From Megalonaias nervosa (Eukaryota > Mollusca > Bivalvia > Unionida > Unionidae): a stretch of 64,000 nt of DNA. The notes under the pieces are model-generated. The model was not told the origin of the DNA, did not search any database, and saw only the letters and a list, made by a program, of their open reading frames with translations. This document shows positions 43,101 through 56,138 of this stretch, piece by piece (within the stretch, counting starts at the first letter, position 1; each line of letters starts with the position of its first letter). The DNA is taken from the NCBI GenBank assembly GCA_016617855.1, contig JAECUM010001747.1, forward strand, positions 1 through 64,000. The letters are read 5' to 3'. Both the position numbers and the translations under genes were made by a program.

Positions 43101-46100
43101 GTATATACAAGTATTCAATAAAGACAGACAAATATAATTTAAGACACTTAAATTAAACAAACAATTACATCCATCAGACAATAAATACAAACTTAAACAC
43201 AAACTTTAACCTGTTGCCTTTAAAGCGCAAACTTTAAACAAAACCTTGAACTCCTCCCCATAAAACACAAAACAATCAGTAAAACTGATTAAAAATAAGT
43301 ATTAAATAAAGCCATGCATATGACCATGAACATACAGTGGTGATATTTAAATGCATAGTACCTCCAGTTATAAACAAAACCTTAAAATCAAACTTTACCC
43401 AATGTCTACATTCACTGAAGCCGATACAGATAAAGCAGTGGACATTCAAGGTGCAGAAAACCCGTATTTTGTTTGAAGAAATTGAACCTAATTTTCTCTT
43501 ATGGGGCTGTCACTATCACCAACTTAGCATTTTAATGTGTACTGGTGATCTCTGAATACTTACTTTCACCATTACATTGTTTTTGATGGTGACATGGAAC
43601 ATTCTGTTTCTCAGCAATACAAAAATGTATAATTACCATATTTCTAGACTTGGAACATTTTATAAAATAGAGCAATTTTAGGCAAATGTTTCCTGAATTA
43701 CAAATCTTCAGCTGTCAGTCACACACTTCCAGTCAACATGTTTATTGCTGGTTAGTTGTTTGGAACAGCACTTTCAATGCTATGTCATGCAAATGGGAGC
43801 TAAATTCCCTTCAAAAAGGACACACCAAGGCAGCTGACAAGGGCTGGCCTAGAACCTACAACCCTTGGATTACAGGCCTGATACTCTACCAACTGAGCTA
43901 ATGAAGTTCCATGGACTGGTCAACTGCGTATATGTTACATATTAAACATGGTACTATTCTGGAACACATTCTGATGACCATTCAAAAAATAACTGTCACT
44001 GAAATATTTATTGTATTGAGTAGGTATTGATGGTATTATAATCCAAGCCTACATTCAAATAATGATTCAGTTTTAAAAAAAATTGTTTAAATAAATAACT
44101 GTCAATTTCACTCCAATTGTGTAATCTCTTACATTTTTCCAACATGCACATAGTGCACCTCATGATGGAAATTTGAGGTGCATAAGTCAAACTTCGGTGT
44201 ATTTTGCATACATAAACCAGCGTATTTGTAATACTGACAAGCTTACGTAGGACTTTAATGCTGACAAGCTTACGTAGGACTTTAATACTGACAAGCTTAC
44301 ACTGGATTTTAATACTGACAAGCTTACGCTGGACCTTAATAGTGATAAGCACAAACTTATGTTGGACTTCAACACTTACAAGTGTATGTTGGACTTTAAT
44401 ATTGATAAGCTTATGCTGGATTTTAATACTGATAAGCTTACAATGGACATTAATACTGATAAGCTTATATTGGACTTTAATACTGACAAGCTTACAATGG
44501 ACTTTAATACTGATAAGCTTACAATGGACTTTAATACTGATAGCTTACAATAGACTTTAATACTGATAAGCTTACAATGGACTTTAATACTGATAAGCTT
44601 ACAATAGACTTTAATATTGATAAGCTTATATTGGACTTTAATACCAATAAGCTTACAATGGACTTTAATATTGATAAGCTTATACTGGACTTTAATAGTG
44701 ATAAGCTTACATTGGACTTTAATAGTGATAATCTTACATTAGACTTTATAACTGATTAACTTACACTGGACTTCAATACTGATAAGCTTACACTGGACTT
44801 AAATACTGATTAGCTTACAATGGACTTTAATATTCATAAGCTTAGACAGGACTTCAATACTGATTAGCTTACACTGGACTTTAATAGTGATAAGCTTACT
44901 CTGGACTTTAATACTGATAAGCTTACGTTGGACTCTGAGCTGGGGATTTATATTCTTCCTCTTCAGCATCAAAGAAGTATTCATCTTCACTGCTGGAATA
45001 GGATGTGGCAGGAACTGTTGCAGACTCTGTGTGCGTCTCAAAATAATCTTGAACCTCTGTGTTACCGGCTGTGAGTGGGATATGCAAATGTGTGAAATAG
45101 GTCAAGATTATTTATAGTAAAATAAACAAAAAAATAATCTGCAAGACAGTTCAAGCCTAAATCATAGTGACAATGGATGGAAGTAATACAGTACCACAGA
45201 AATGACTGAATGGAAGAAATACAGTACCATAGTTTATTCTTAAGATCTGTTACCTGATCATAATACATTTACATTGCAAATACATTCTCCACCTCATAAA
45301 TCCAGCCTTCTTGGTGTGGAATACATCCTCTACTTCACAAATCCAGCCTTCCTGGTGTGCCTCAAGGATCAATACTTGAACACTTTATTTTTAATTTCTA
45401 TTAATGGTATTGTGCCTGATATTCAGTCAAGTATAAGCCTGTTCACAAATTATTAATGTTGAGGACCCAACCCTGGCTCATGGTGTTCTAAATGAAGATC
45501 TACATAAATCAATTTGTGAGCCTATCAATGATTTGTATATTTTAATCCAAATATAACCAAATCAATGACCATATCCAGAAATTCTAAATATCACCCATTA
45601 CATTTAATCAATGATACAATTAAATATGTCTGTTTTCATAAACACTTAGGCTTAACTCTTGCTGAATCCCTATCTTGGCTTCCACATATACAAGAAATAA
45701 CTACCAAAGATAGAAAAGGTTAGATATATTACAAAGTCTCAAATTCAAATTTGACAGAAAATTACTGGAGAAGTTTTATTTAACTTTTATAAACCATCTT
45801 TTGGAGTATATGCTTATTATCTGGTATGGAGTATATGCTTATTATCTGGTATGGAGTATATGCTTATTATCTGGCATGGAGTATATGCTTATTATCTGGT
45901 ATGGAGTATATGCTTATTATCTGGTATGGAGTATATGCTTATTATCTGGTATGGAGTATATGCTTATTATCTGGTATGGAGTATATGCTTATTATCTGGT
46001 ATGGAGTATATGCTTATTATCTGGTATGGAGTATATGCTTATTATCTGGTATGGAGTATATGCTTATTATCTGGTATGGAGTATATGCTTATTATCTGGT

Positions 46101-49100
46101 ATGGAGTATATGCTTATTATCTGGTATGGAGCATATGCTTATTATCTGGTATAACTGTAGTCAGTATAAAAATGATGAAACGGAAATAAAATACAAGCTG
46201 AACCAGGAAGAATCTTTTGTTGGACATCAAAAATCTATGACATATGTTTTACAAAAATTGAAGAGACTTTAAATAAAACAAAACAAAAATTGATTTATAA
46301 CATTTTCTTAAAATAACCATTGTATGAATTCTAAATACCTCTGGGCCTTGGTTTCAGCAAGTGTCCAGCAAGTAAATAATATACAACTTTGTGATAGATC
46401 TAACTTTCAAATGCCTTTTGCCACGACTAATTTATATTACATTCATTCTTACCAATGTCTGTTACTACATGGGATCTTCTTCCTTTGGAAAATAGGTACA
46501 AACCTTCGCTGTATTTCCTTAAGTTATACTTAAACAGCAATACATAAAAGTCCCAGCCTGTTACTATCAAGGTGAGAGATTAGCATAAATATATATTCAA
46601 GATTTTGACAAAACTAAGTTTAACTCAGCAATCTTCCATTTAAACATATATGGCACCTTGGAAAGCAGTTTTAAAAAAAAAAAAAATAATCCTGTGATTG
46701 CTCAAACAGTTCAATATGACAATGATACAAAATTGTATACTGACTATGCCACACTGAAATAGCCTAAAAGGGTCCCAAGTATGTTTAACTGAACAGCCCT
46801 AGTTAGTTTATATTCAGAAATCATTTTTTATCAAATAATATTACATGCACTGAACCAGCAACTGCAATGTATTTAATTATACACTATACCAACTATAGTT
46901 ACCAAGAAATGTACAATCAAGTATGGGTATGCTGTCAAAAATATAGACATATCTTTGTTGATAATGGACAATCCATTGCAATTACTGGTTTAAACAACGT
47001 GTTTAGTATTGGCCAAAAATTCATAAAAGCAACTGTAAGATCTGTCATATTTTTAATGCCTTCACACTTTCCTGATATGACCTGTCTATGAATCACACAT
47101 ACATCATCTTAAATGAAGTTAAAACTCAATTACCTCCCCACCCTCTGCCATCAGGTTTTCATATCTTGTCTCGTAACATGTAGCCAGATGTTTCTCCTAT
47201 CAATACTTGTTAATTATTATATGATACTATAACAATATCGTATGCATAATTTCTTTGAATATTTCATTAGTCTGCAGAAAATTTTGCATGTGTCTGTTGA
47301 TTGTCTTTATTTCCTCACATCAATTAGATCAATGAAGTCAAGATTATTTTTAATGAAAGAGTTGGAAATAAGCATCAGATTCTTGCTCAATCCAATGTGC
47401 CTCTTAATTTGACAGCTGACATACTTTGTGAGATGATCTTTAACAGTTTACACCAATCCTGCCCTCCCAAGTCCCCAAAATATGTTGTGACTGTCTTTGC
47501 TTGATTTAGCACCAAAAGTGCTACAAGGTCATCTGCATGCATTTAAAGAAGTCAAATCTGAGTATAGATAAGTTTCCCCAGTTTAAACAAGTTAGATGAG
47601 AGTGGAGACTAGTTTCCTCCCTTTTAAATTAAGTCAGATGACAGTAGAGACCAGTTTTCCCCATTTAAAGGAAGTAAAATGATAGCAGAGAGCGGTTTTC
47701 CCCTTCAATATAATGACTTGTGCCAAAAACACTACTTCTGCTCATGCAACAAAGGCCAATGGAAATATAGAATAATAATAAAAGCACTATAGAAGAAAAC
47801 TTTATTCTGCGATTGTAATGTCAATATTTAAATATTGGCATATCTTTAAGGAGCTGAATTTACGTGACCTCGTATGCAAAATTTCCGCACCTATTATGTT
47901 ACTTTCATGATGTGACATCATAGTAGCGACTCCAGCATCCTGACTAGCCATTGCCAGGGTAAAAGACAATGCAGTTTTGCATTGCTTACGGGTGTAATAG
48001 CACATTAAGAAAAGGCTGTGGACATTTTTTTTTTCTTTTCGAAAAGATAAAGACATAAAGAAAGTATGGATACATTATTGCAAGCTAGTCGATTTCAAAG
48101 CAACACAACAGAGCGCTCTGTGCTCATTACATTTCTCAAAGGAATGTTACAAGAGGGATCCTGAAAAAATGGCAGCTCTAGGATACGCAAATACTAGGCC
48201 TAGACTAAAAGTTGGCCCTGTTCCAGACATACCGTTGGATATTTTAAATCCTGGGAAAAGTGTTAAACGTGAGTTACAAAAATGGGCAGAAGGCCGAGTA
48301 AGTGACCACAAAATGCAACAGTCAATTCACAGATCTTTTACCTACACCAGCAGTGCTAAAAAAAATCTGATAGCCTGACACCCGGAGCCCCTCTAATTTT
48401 AGTTCGGGCCCATCCTGTATTCAAGGTGAGGTGCCCGTCGGGCTTGTCGAAAAAAAATTGTTTGCCTGAGGAAACTTTGATCGTGCTGATGAAAGAATAA
48501 ATGTATTTTCTCATGATGTTGACATAAGTGCCTTAAAATGGCACAATCTAAATCAAATCACCACTGTCCTAGCTGAAACTGAGATCTGATTTTAATCAAA
48601 TGGAAGCTTTGCTACAAATAAGATTCTAAATCCTTGACATGGTCATGTTTTGAGAAAACACAATTTTCAGTAATCTTAAAATATAAATTTAAAAAACCAC
48701 AAAAAAAACCCACCTTTCAGTCTATGCCTGTTACATGTAGTACATATAAATGGTAATCTGTAATGATTGGAACTGATATAAAACTATCCGTTGGGCAGTT
48801 TAAATAGCAGTGATTAAAAGAAAAGAGGTCAGGTATAAAATCAAAGTTTCACATTAACTGGCTGACAATATAAATTGGGGGGAGGCGACTACTGACTCCA
48901 CCCCCTTGCCCAAATGTGCAAGCGCCCATGGGACGCGCCATTTCTCCCTGTGATATGCCTTATTATCCCCCAGGAAAAGCCCCATTTTTCATATTCTGGT
49001 TAGCTGTGGCTAAACTGCAAAACAGCTAAAGTTTTGACTTAAGTACACAAGCAGTAAAGCCTGTGTGACTAATTAACAGTTAATCATTATCCTTGCATTT

Positions 49101-52100
49101 ATTTTGCGAAAAGGACTGCCCTTCTGACATACTTCAAAGAAACCATGATCGACAGTGTGTGTATGTAAGCACCAGCAATTGACTGGCAAATAAACGATGC
49201 CCTATTTTGTTGTAACTTACGATGCCTAGGACTTCATTTTAACAGTTCAAATCTGCAGTCACAAGTTACCGTACATGTGGCAACTGTTTTTCCCACGTTT
49301 TATGTCCCACCTTATTTCCTTATGTTTAAGTCTTAAGGCAGGTAATGCTGTTTACGGAATAAAATATTTATGCTGAATTACATCTTTGGGGGCAAATATA
49401 CTGCCTGGTATATTTTGTTTTATTCCTTCTTATAATTTAATCTTGGTAGTTAAACTTTACATATATGGTAGAGAAATGTCAGGTGTTAACAGGCCGAGTT
49501 TCTTTGGCGGAAATGGAGATGAGAATTTGTTTGCAGAGAAAATTACACAACATTCACAGTGATGATTCATGGGATTTAAGCTAACTGGTGACAATTTTTT
49601 TTATTTTTTATTTTTTTGTTTACTATAGTACTGTTGTAGTGGTTTTAAAAAAATCTGAAATTTACGTGAATACTGTTTAATCTTAACATTCTATTTACTG
49701 AAGAAAAAACTGTTGTGTGATATTAATTATTTCATCCAGTGCTGGATTTAGACATGGCGAGGCCCTAAGCTATGGGAAGTTGTAGAGGCCCTATTTGGTA
49801 TAAAAAAAATTGAGAGGCCCCTTCAGACTGTGAGTTCAGACTGTGAGGTCCTAAACTGCAACTTGTTTAGCTTATGCCTAAATCCGGCACTGATTTCATC
49901 ACTACAGTATTCACAAGTGATAAAATAGAATATGGCATCTGTGGATTGCATACGTTATATCTATTTATATAAATATGCCCAGTTGATCTATGTTGTGGTG
50001 TTCCACAGGGGTCTGTTCTTGGACTTGTTCTCTTCATTCTATACACTCAGCCACTCTCAAGTGTCATTGATCATCATCCAGTGTCTCACCAATTGTATGC
50101 TGATGACACCCAAATATACAAATCTAGCCACCCAACTGAAGTTGAAGCTACCATCGAAGGTGTAGAGAGGTGCATTTCCAATGTGAAATCATGGATGACA
50201 TGTAACAGGCTGCAGATGAATGATGATAAAACTGAAGCCATTCTGATTAAAACGCAAAGACTTTCTCATTCACATCCTTTACCTCAGACAATAAATATCA
50301 GCAACACCAACATTAAATTCACACAGTCAGTACGAAACCTAAGTGTTACTCTCGACAGTACTCTCTCAATGCACCAACATGTCATGAACATATGCAAGGC
50401 TGCATATCTTGAGGTGAGACGCATCAGCTCAATTCGCAAGTATTTTTCAGTTGATGCCACTAAAACACTTGTGTGTTCCTTAGAACTTTTAAGACTGGAC
50501 TATTGTAACTCAATTCTGTCTGGTTCATCTCAATATCTACTCCAGAAACTTCAAAAAGTTCAAAACACAGCTTCTTGGATCATCCTTAGAGTACCACAAT
50601 CAGAGCACGCCTCCCCTCTGCTCTGTACCCTACACTGACTATCCATTCGATCCAGAATTAAACACAAAATTTGTTCTCTGTGCTACGTTTCACTGATGGG
50701 CTCCAGTCCAACATACCTATCTGACCTCACCCATGTGTAAACACCAGCAAGATACTTACGCTCCTCTTCTGAGACTCATATTCTCATTATTCCCACTATG
50801 AAAATGAAATCATATGGACAACGTTCTTTTGCATACCATGACCCAGCAACGTGGAATGAATTGCCCACTGAACTTAGACACAAAGACACAGTGATCTCAT
50901 TCAAAAGTACTCTTAAAACTCACCTATTTCGACTGCAAGAACAGACTTAAAGACCCAATAATGTTTCATTACCTTAAATATTTACAGCATGTTTTCTGTT
51001 TTCTAATTTCGTGGTGTTTGTTTTTATTTTTGTAATCATATCATTATATATGTTTTTTAAATGTTGTCAAATGTTGTAAAGCGCTTAGAGCTTCTAAAGA
51101 TTAGGTGTTATACAAAGTCCTCATTATTATTATTAATTATTATTATTATATATGGTTGGGGGGGTCCTGAGAAATGACAATTGACAGACGTAACGTAATA
51201 ATCGGGAGTTCTCTTCAAAAAAGCGGGAGATATTACGAGATCAGAAGGTAGATGTGGAAATACCCCAAAAATCGGGAGTTTTTTTCTCCCAGCTTGAGAG
51301 TTGACAGGTATGAACTGTCCGGGCTTGTGGAATTCAGTCAGGGCTTGTGAGTGTATTTAAATCACCAGACCGGGGCCTGTGCCTAAAACTACTTTCTTTG
51401 AGCACTGACCAGTACAATACATACTATTATACCTGACATGTATATATTATCAGATTTGTCAATACGCTAACTGTAGCCTGCATGTAAAATACACTGTAAC
51501 TGAATCATAAGAAGAAAGCTTCTTAATGTTTAAATTAATTACTTACGATTTCTGCTTTGCAGATTTATTTGTGGGTTTCTTAAAAAAAACAAAAAAACTA
51601 ATGCTTAAGTTACGACCGATGAAAACCGTTCTCAATGCCTTTTACACATCCCCGGTAATGGATATTATGTCACACACAAGTCGGTCCCCATTCTAGTCTC
51701 TTCACCCAGAATTCTGTATTATCTCTCAATGTTGCAGTGACATAAGCCTTTGGACATGTATTGAAATTGTCTGAATGCCCAGCCACTGGAATCTTACCAG
51801 TAATGGCTATGGTAATCTTTCCTTGGATTGTCAATACTGGACCTTTTCCCTAAGATGTCACCTGGCTCTGGGCAGGAAATTGTTCAACTCAGATATGGAT
51901 TACATCTACAAAATGTGGTACTGACTATGAGATCTTGCCTGATACAGCCAGTACTGGACCTCAACTTCGAATAGAAGGATGGTGACATGAACAACTGATT
52001 CATTCCTATTTTCTTCTGTTCTTGTTTTAATATCAGTCCGCATATATATTTAATGTGGTGTTAAGATATAATTTAAGAAGAAACAAATCTGTTTGCATTA

Positions 52101-55100
52101 TTTATTGAATTACAAAGTACTCGTTGACTCTGAACTAAAATATTATTTTGGGATTATTGTGAATTCATTCAAAGGAGTTTTTGAAAATGCCATTGTGATA
52201 CATCAACTGTTGGCACTTCAGCACATTCAAGACTACTGGTATGTCAGCATATTCAAGACCTGGAATTCATTGAGAACACTTGATTCTTTTAGACTTGTGT
52301 AGAATTTTTTGAGGATTATTTTGGATTTAATTCATAATACTGCAAGTTAGTCTTAAATTTTCATTGTATAACTTGGAGAACTAAATTATTTAAGTTTTAC
52401 TGAATTCACTAGTTTTGCTTCTGTCTGTTACTTAGTATAAGATGACAGAGCTATAACTTCCCCAAAAAGATATAGGAGAAAAAAATAAAGATCGAAACTA
52501 AAAGACTAACATCCTTCAAGGCCTAAGTTTTGGTATAAACTGCACTCTTTTAAATTAAAAATGTCTATTACATTCTCACTGGAACATCATTACAGGACAC
52601 ATTCCTGGGCAGAAAGGTTGCTTCCAAATGTTAATTTAACAATGTCTAAGATATAAATAATCAGGATGACCAGTGTGGAAAACCCAGGCATTTCTTTTTC
52701 ATTAAAATATCAACACCCTATGCAGCCTGTAAGAAACTGTAGAACAAAACCTTAAAACCGCATGCATGAGGTTGCATTTCACATAGTCTACAATCCTGAT
52801 CCTGCTGGGGAGGCAGATGTGGATATTACACAAAATATGGAAATCATCATATTTTATGCTACAACACATAAGTATTGAATTTATGGATGAAGTACTGGAA
52901 AGAACAATCAATGGGATATCTTATAACAATATATACAGTTAAACCTTGAAAACTAAAACAATCAACCACTCATTGTGTATTTAGTATCACTTGAATACAT
53001 TTCACAGTCCCACTATAAAGCCTTTGCTTACTTGCAAAATATGAATGCTCAAACCACCAAATAATCTGAAAAAGTTGGGCCCATATTGCTTTAGGTTTTC
53101 AAAGTCCTACTGTACCTACTACAACAGCAGGATAAAGGAATACCACAAGTAAATAAAAGTGAAGCTAAAACAGGAAAAATAAAAAAGAGATTCCAATACC
53201 AAAAGCAAGATCCACATTAGTCCCTGACTGATCAGCTTTACAAGGTCCATTAACCCGAACATCCCCATCACCAGCTTCCATGATATAATCAACATGCTGC
53301 AACTCTTCTACAATTAAAGAACACAAATATTTGAACAGTTTGTCATTTTCTCTATTTCTGTCTGCTCATAATTTCTATCTGTGTCTCTGTTGATGTAAAG
53401 TATATACAACAAGACATGGACCGAGTCTTGGTTAAATTGTGTCTATGTTGATGTAAAGATTATACAACAAGATGTGGACTGAGTGACAGCTAAACTGTAT
53501 GTGTGTGTGTGTCTGTTGATGTAAAGTATATACAATAAGATGTGGACTGAGTGATGACTAAATTGTGTCTATGTTGATGTAAAGTATATATAACAAGATG
53601 TGGACTCAGTCATGGCTAAACTGTGTCTATGTTAATGTAAAGTATATATAACAAGATATGGACTGAGTCATGGCTAAATTGTGTCTATGTTGATGTAAAG
53701 AATATACAACATGATATGGACTGAGTGATGGCTAAACTGTGTCTATGTTGATGTAAAGTATATACAATAAGATGTGGACTGTGTGATGCCTAAATTGTGT
53801 CTATGTTGATGTAAAATATATACAATAAGATGTGGACTGAGTGATGGATAAACTGTGTGAGTGTGTCTGTTGATGTAAAGTATATACAACAAGATATGGA
53901 CTGAGTCATGGCTAAACTGTGTCTATGTTGATGTAAAGTATATACAACATGATATGGACTGAGTGATGGCTAAACTGTGTCTATGTTGATGTAAAATATA
54001 TACAATAAGATGTGGACTGAGTGATGGATAAACTGTGTGAGTGTGTCTGTTGATGTAAAGTATATACAACAAGAAGTGGACTGAGTGATGGCTAAATTGT
54101 GTCTATGTTGATGGAAAGTATATACAACAAGATGTGGACTGAGTGATGACTAAATTGTGTCTATGTTGATGTAAAGTATATACAACAAGATGTGGACTGA
54201 GTGATGACTAAATTGTGTCTATCTTGATGTAAAGTATATACAACAGATATGGACTGAGTGATTGCTAAATTGTGTCTATGTTGATGTAAAATATATACAA
54301 TAAGATGTGGACTGAGTGATGCCTAAATTGTGTCTATGTTGATGTAAACTATTTACAATTTGATGTGGACTGAGTGATGGATAAACTGTGTGAGTGTGTC
54401 TGTTGATGTAAAGCATATACAATGTTACGTGTAGGCTCGTACAAAAATAACAAGAGAAAAGAGTGAGGCCAACAAGCTTTGTAAATTTTAACAAAATAAT
54501 TTATTTCCCTAGAAAACAATGTAAAAATTGGAAATAGGACTTACGGTTTGTGAATATAATCCAAAATTTAATCCTAAGATTGAAAAAATACAAATCTTAT
54601 CACTAAACAGTTCTAATTGTATCCGGGTTCGAATCTCGATGAAATTCCAATATGGAGGTGATGATGTCAGATGAAGTCGTTGTACTGGTGGCAATAGATC
54701 CTTGATTGAATCACAGTTTATGTTTCCGTATAGAATTCCAGAATAAATTTCCAATGAATTTCTTTGTCCCAGAACTTTTTATAAAAAAAAGTACACTTGT
54801 TTTGTTTTCCAGAGAATAAATTATTAAATTCCAAAATATAGAAAGACTTCGGAACAAGCCGGAATCAACAATATAAAACACCTTGTACCTTCAAGGTGTT
54901 AAGAATATGACTAACTGAAAAGCTCTCAGAATGGGTATTAAACCCAACAAAAACATCATCCCATTCTCGTGTGATAGGTCACGTGGTCTCTTAACACTTG
55001 AACAACGTAACAGAAAAAATGAAATCTGTCATGCAGCAAGAACAGCCCTATCCAAGAACCAAATTCTCACACTAAAATATATAAAAATAAAACAATGTTT

Positions 55101-56077
55101 ATTCAGACTAACACGTAAGCCGAAATGACCTTGACAATAGCCAATCATTTCGCGTAGTATTACAAACTCTGCATACCAGAGTGAGCTAAAAATAGTGCTA
55201 ATGTAATAGCTTTTACGTTCTAAATAAACTGAATTTACTGGAAAAAATATCGAATCCTGTGAAAATAATCATTACAATAAAATATAATGAAACAAAAATA
55301 AAATAAAAAAAGAATTTAAAACTAACACACAAGTAATTTAATTACAGTGGTCCCCCTCTTATACGGCCACCCCTTCTGTACCGGGAAAGTGTGGTTATAA
55401 AATGGGTAGCCTTTCCAGGGGGGACTAAATTTTTTGTGAGAAGTATATGTAATGTATGTAGTAAGAAAGCTACATTCTTCAAAGCATTTAATATCTTCAT
55501 TTAATATCTTCGTTTAAAAGTAACATTCATTATTAAAAGGTTCTTTTTATTATAATAATAGACTTATTTCAACTGAATATGCATTAATAGTTCTTATTCT
55601 TGGCATAAGCATGATATGCGAGTGGGTGTTGTCATGCACATTGTAAAACCATTCAAAAACATCATTTAAATCTTGGTACATACATAATTTTCTTTCCATT
55701 TGCTCCATTTTCCCACTGCTGCTGAATAACCTCCTTATCGGTTATGATGTTGTTAATTTGAGTCTTTTCAATATAAAATTGTTTTATTCGAGCCTTTTCG
55801 ACCTAAAATTTTCCGGCAAGTCCAACCTCCCCACCTCACCCGATGTCATCTAGTAGATTAACCGACTTTTTTCTAAAATAATCATGTCCGTTTACATGAT
55901 GACATGTTAATGTTTGGTAATGATTTATTCGGATGTTGTTAACTGTATGAGATTTTATTATGCAGACGAAACTGTCGTATAGCGGACGAAGTGCCTTCTT
56001 CGTAAAGGAAGCGATAAATGTGTTGTCACATGATTTTTCGGTCTTTGTCTGGTACCCTGTTTTGTTCAAGGATAATT

Positions 56078-56138
<61 letters not shown>

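Noticed and set aside
43840..43912. Possible functional tRNA gene (Thr-like)
   Set aside because: The anticodon arm lacks a base, the B box is altered, and the sequence runs on into a SINE body.
44258..45041. ORFs of 60-100 codons such as [16 protein letters not shown] on both strands
   Set aside because: Products of the 25-bp splice-donor minisatellite.
45801..46272. Three overlapping plus-strand ORFs of 112-148 codons with [24 protein letters not shown] repeats
   Set aside because: They result from a stop-free 25-bp tandem repeat read in all three frames; no start context, domain or flanking gene structure supports a protein.
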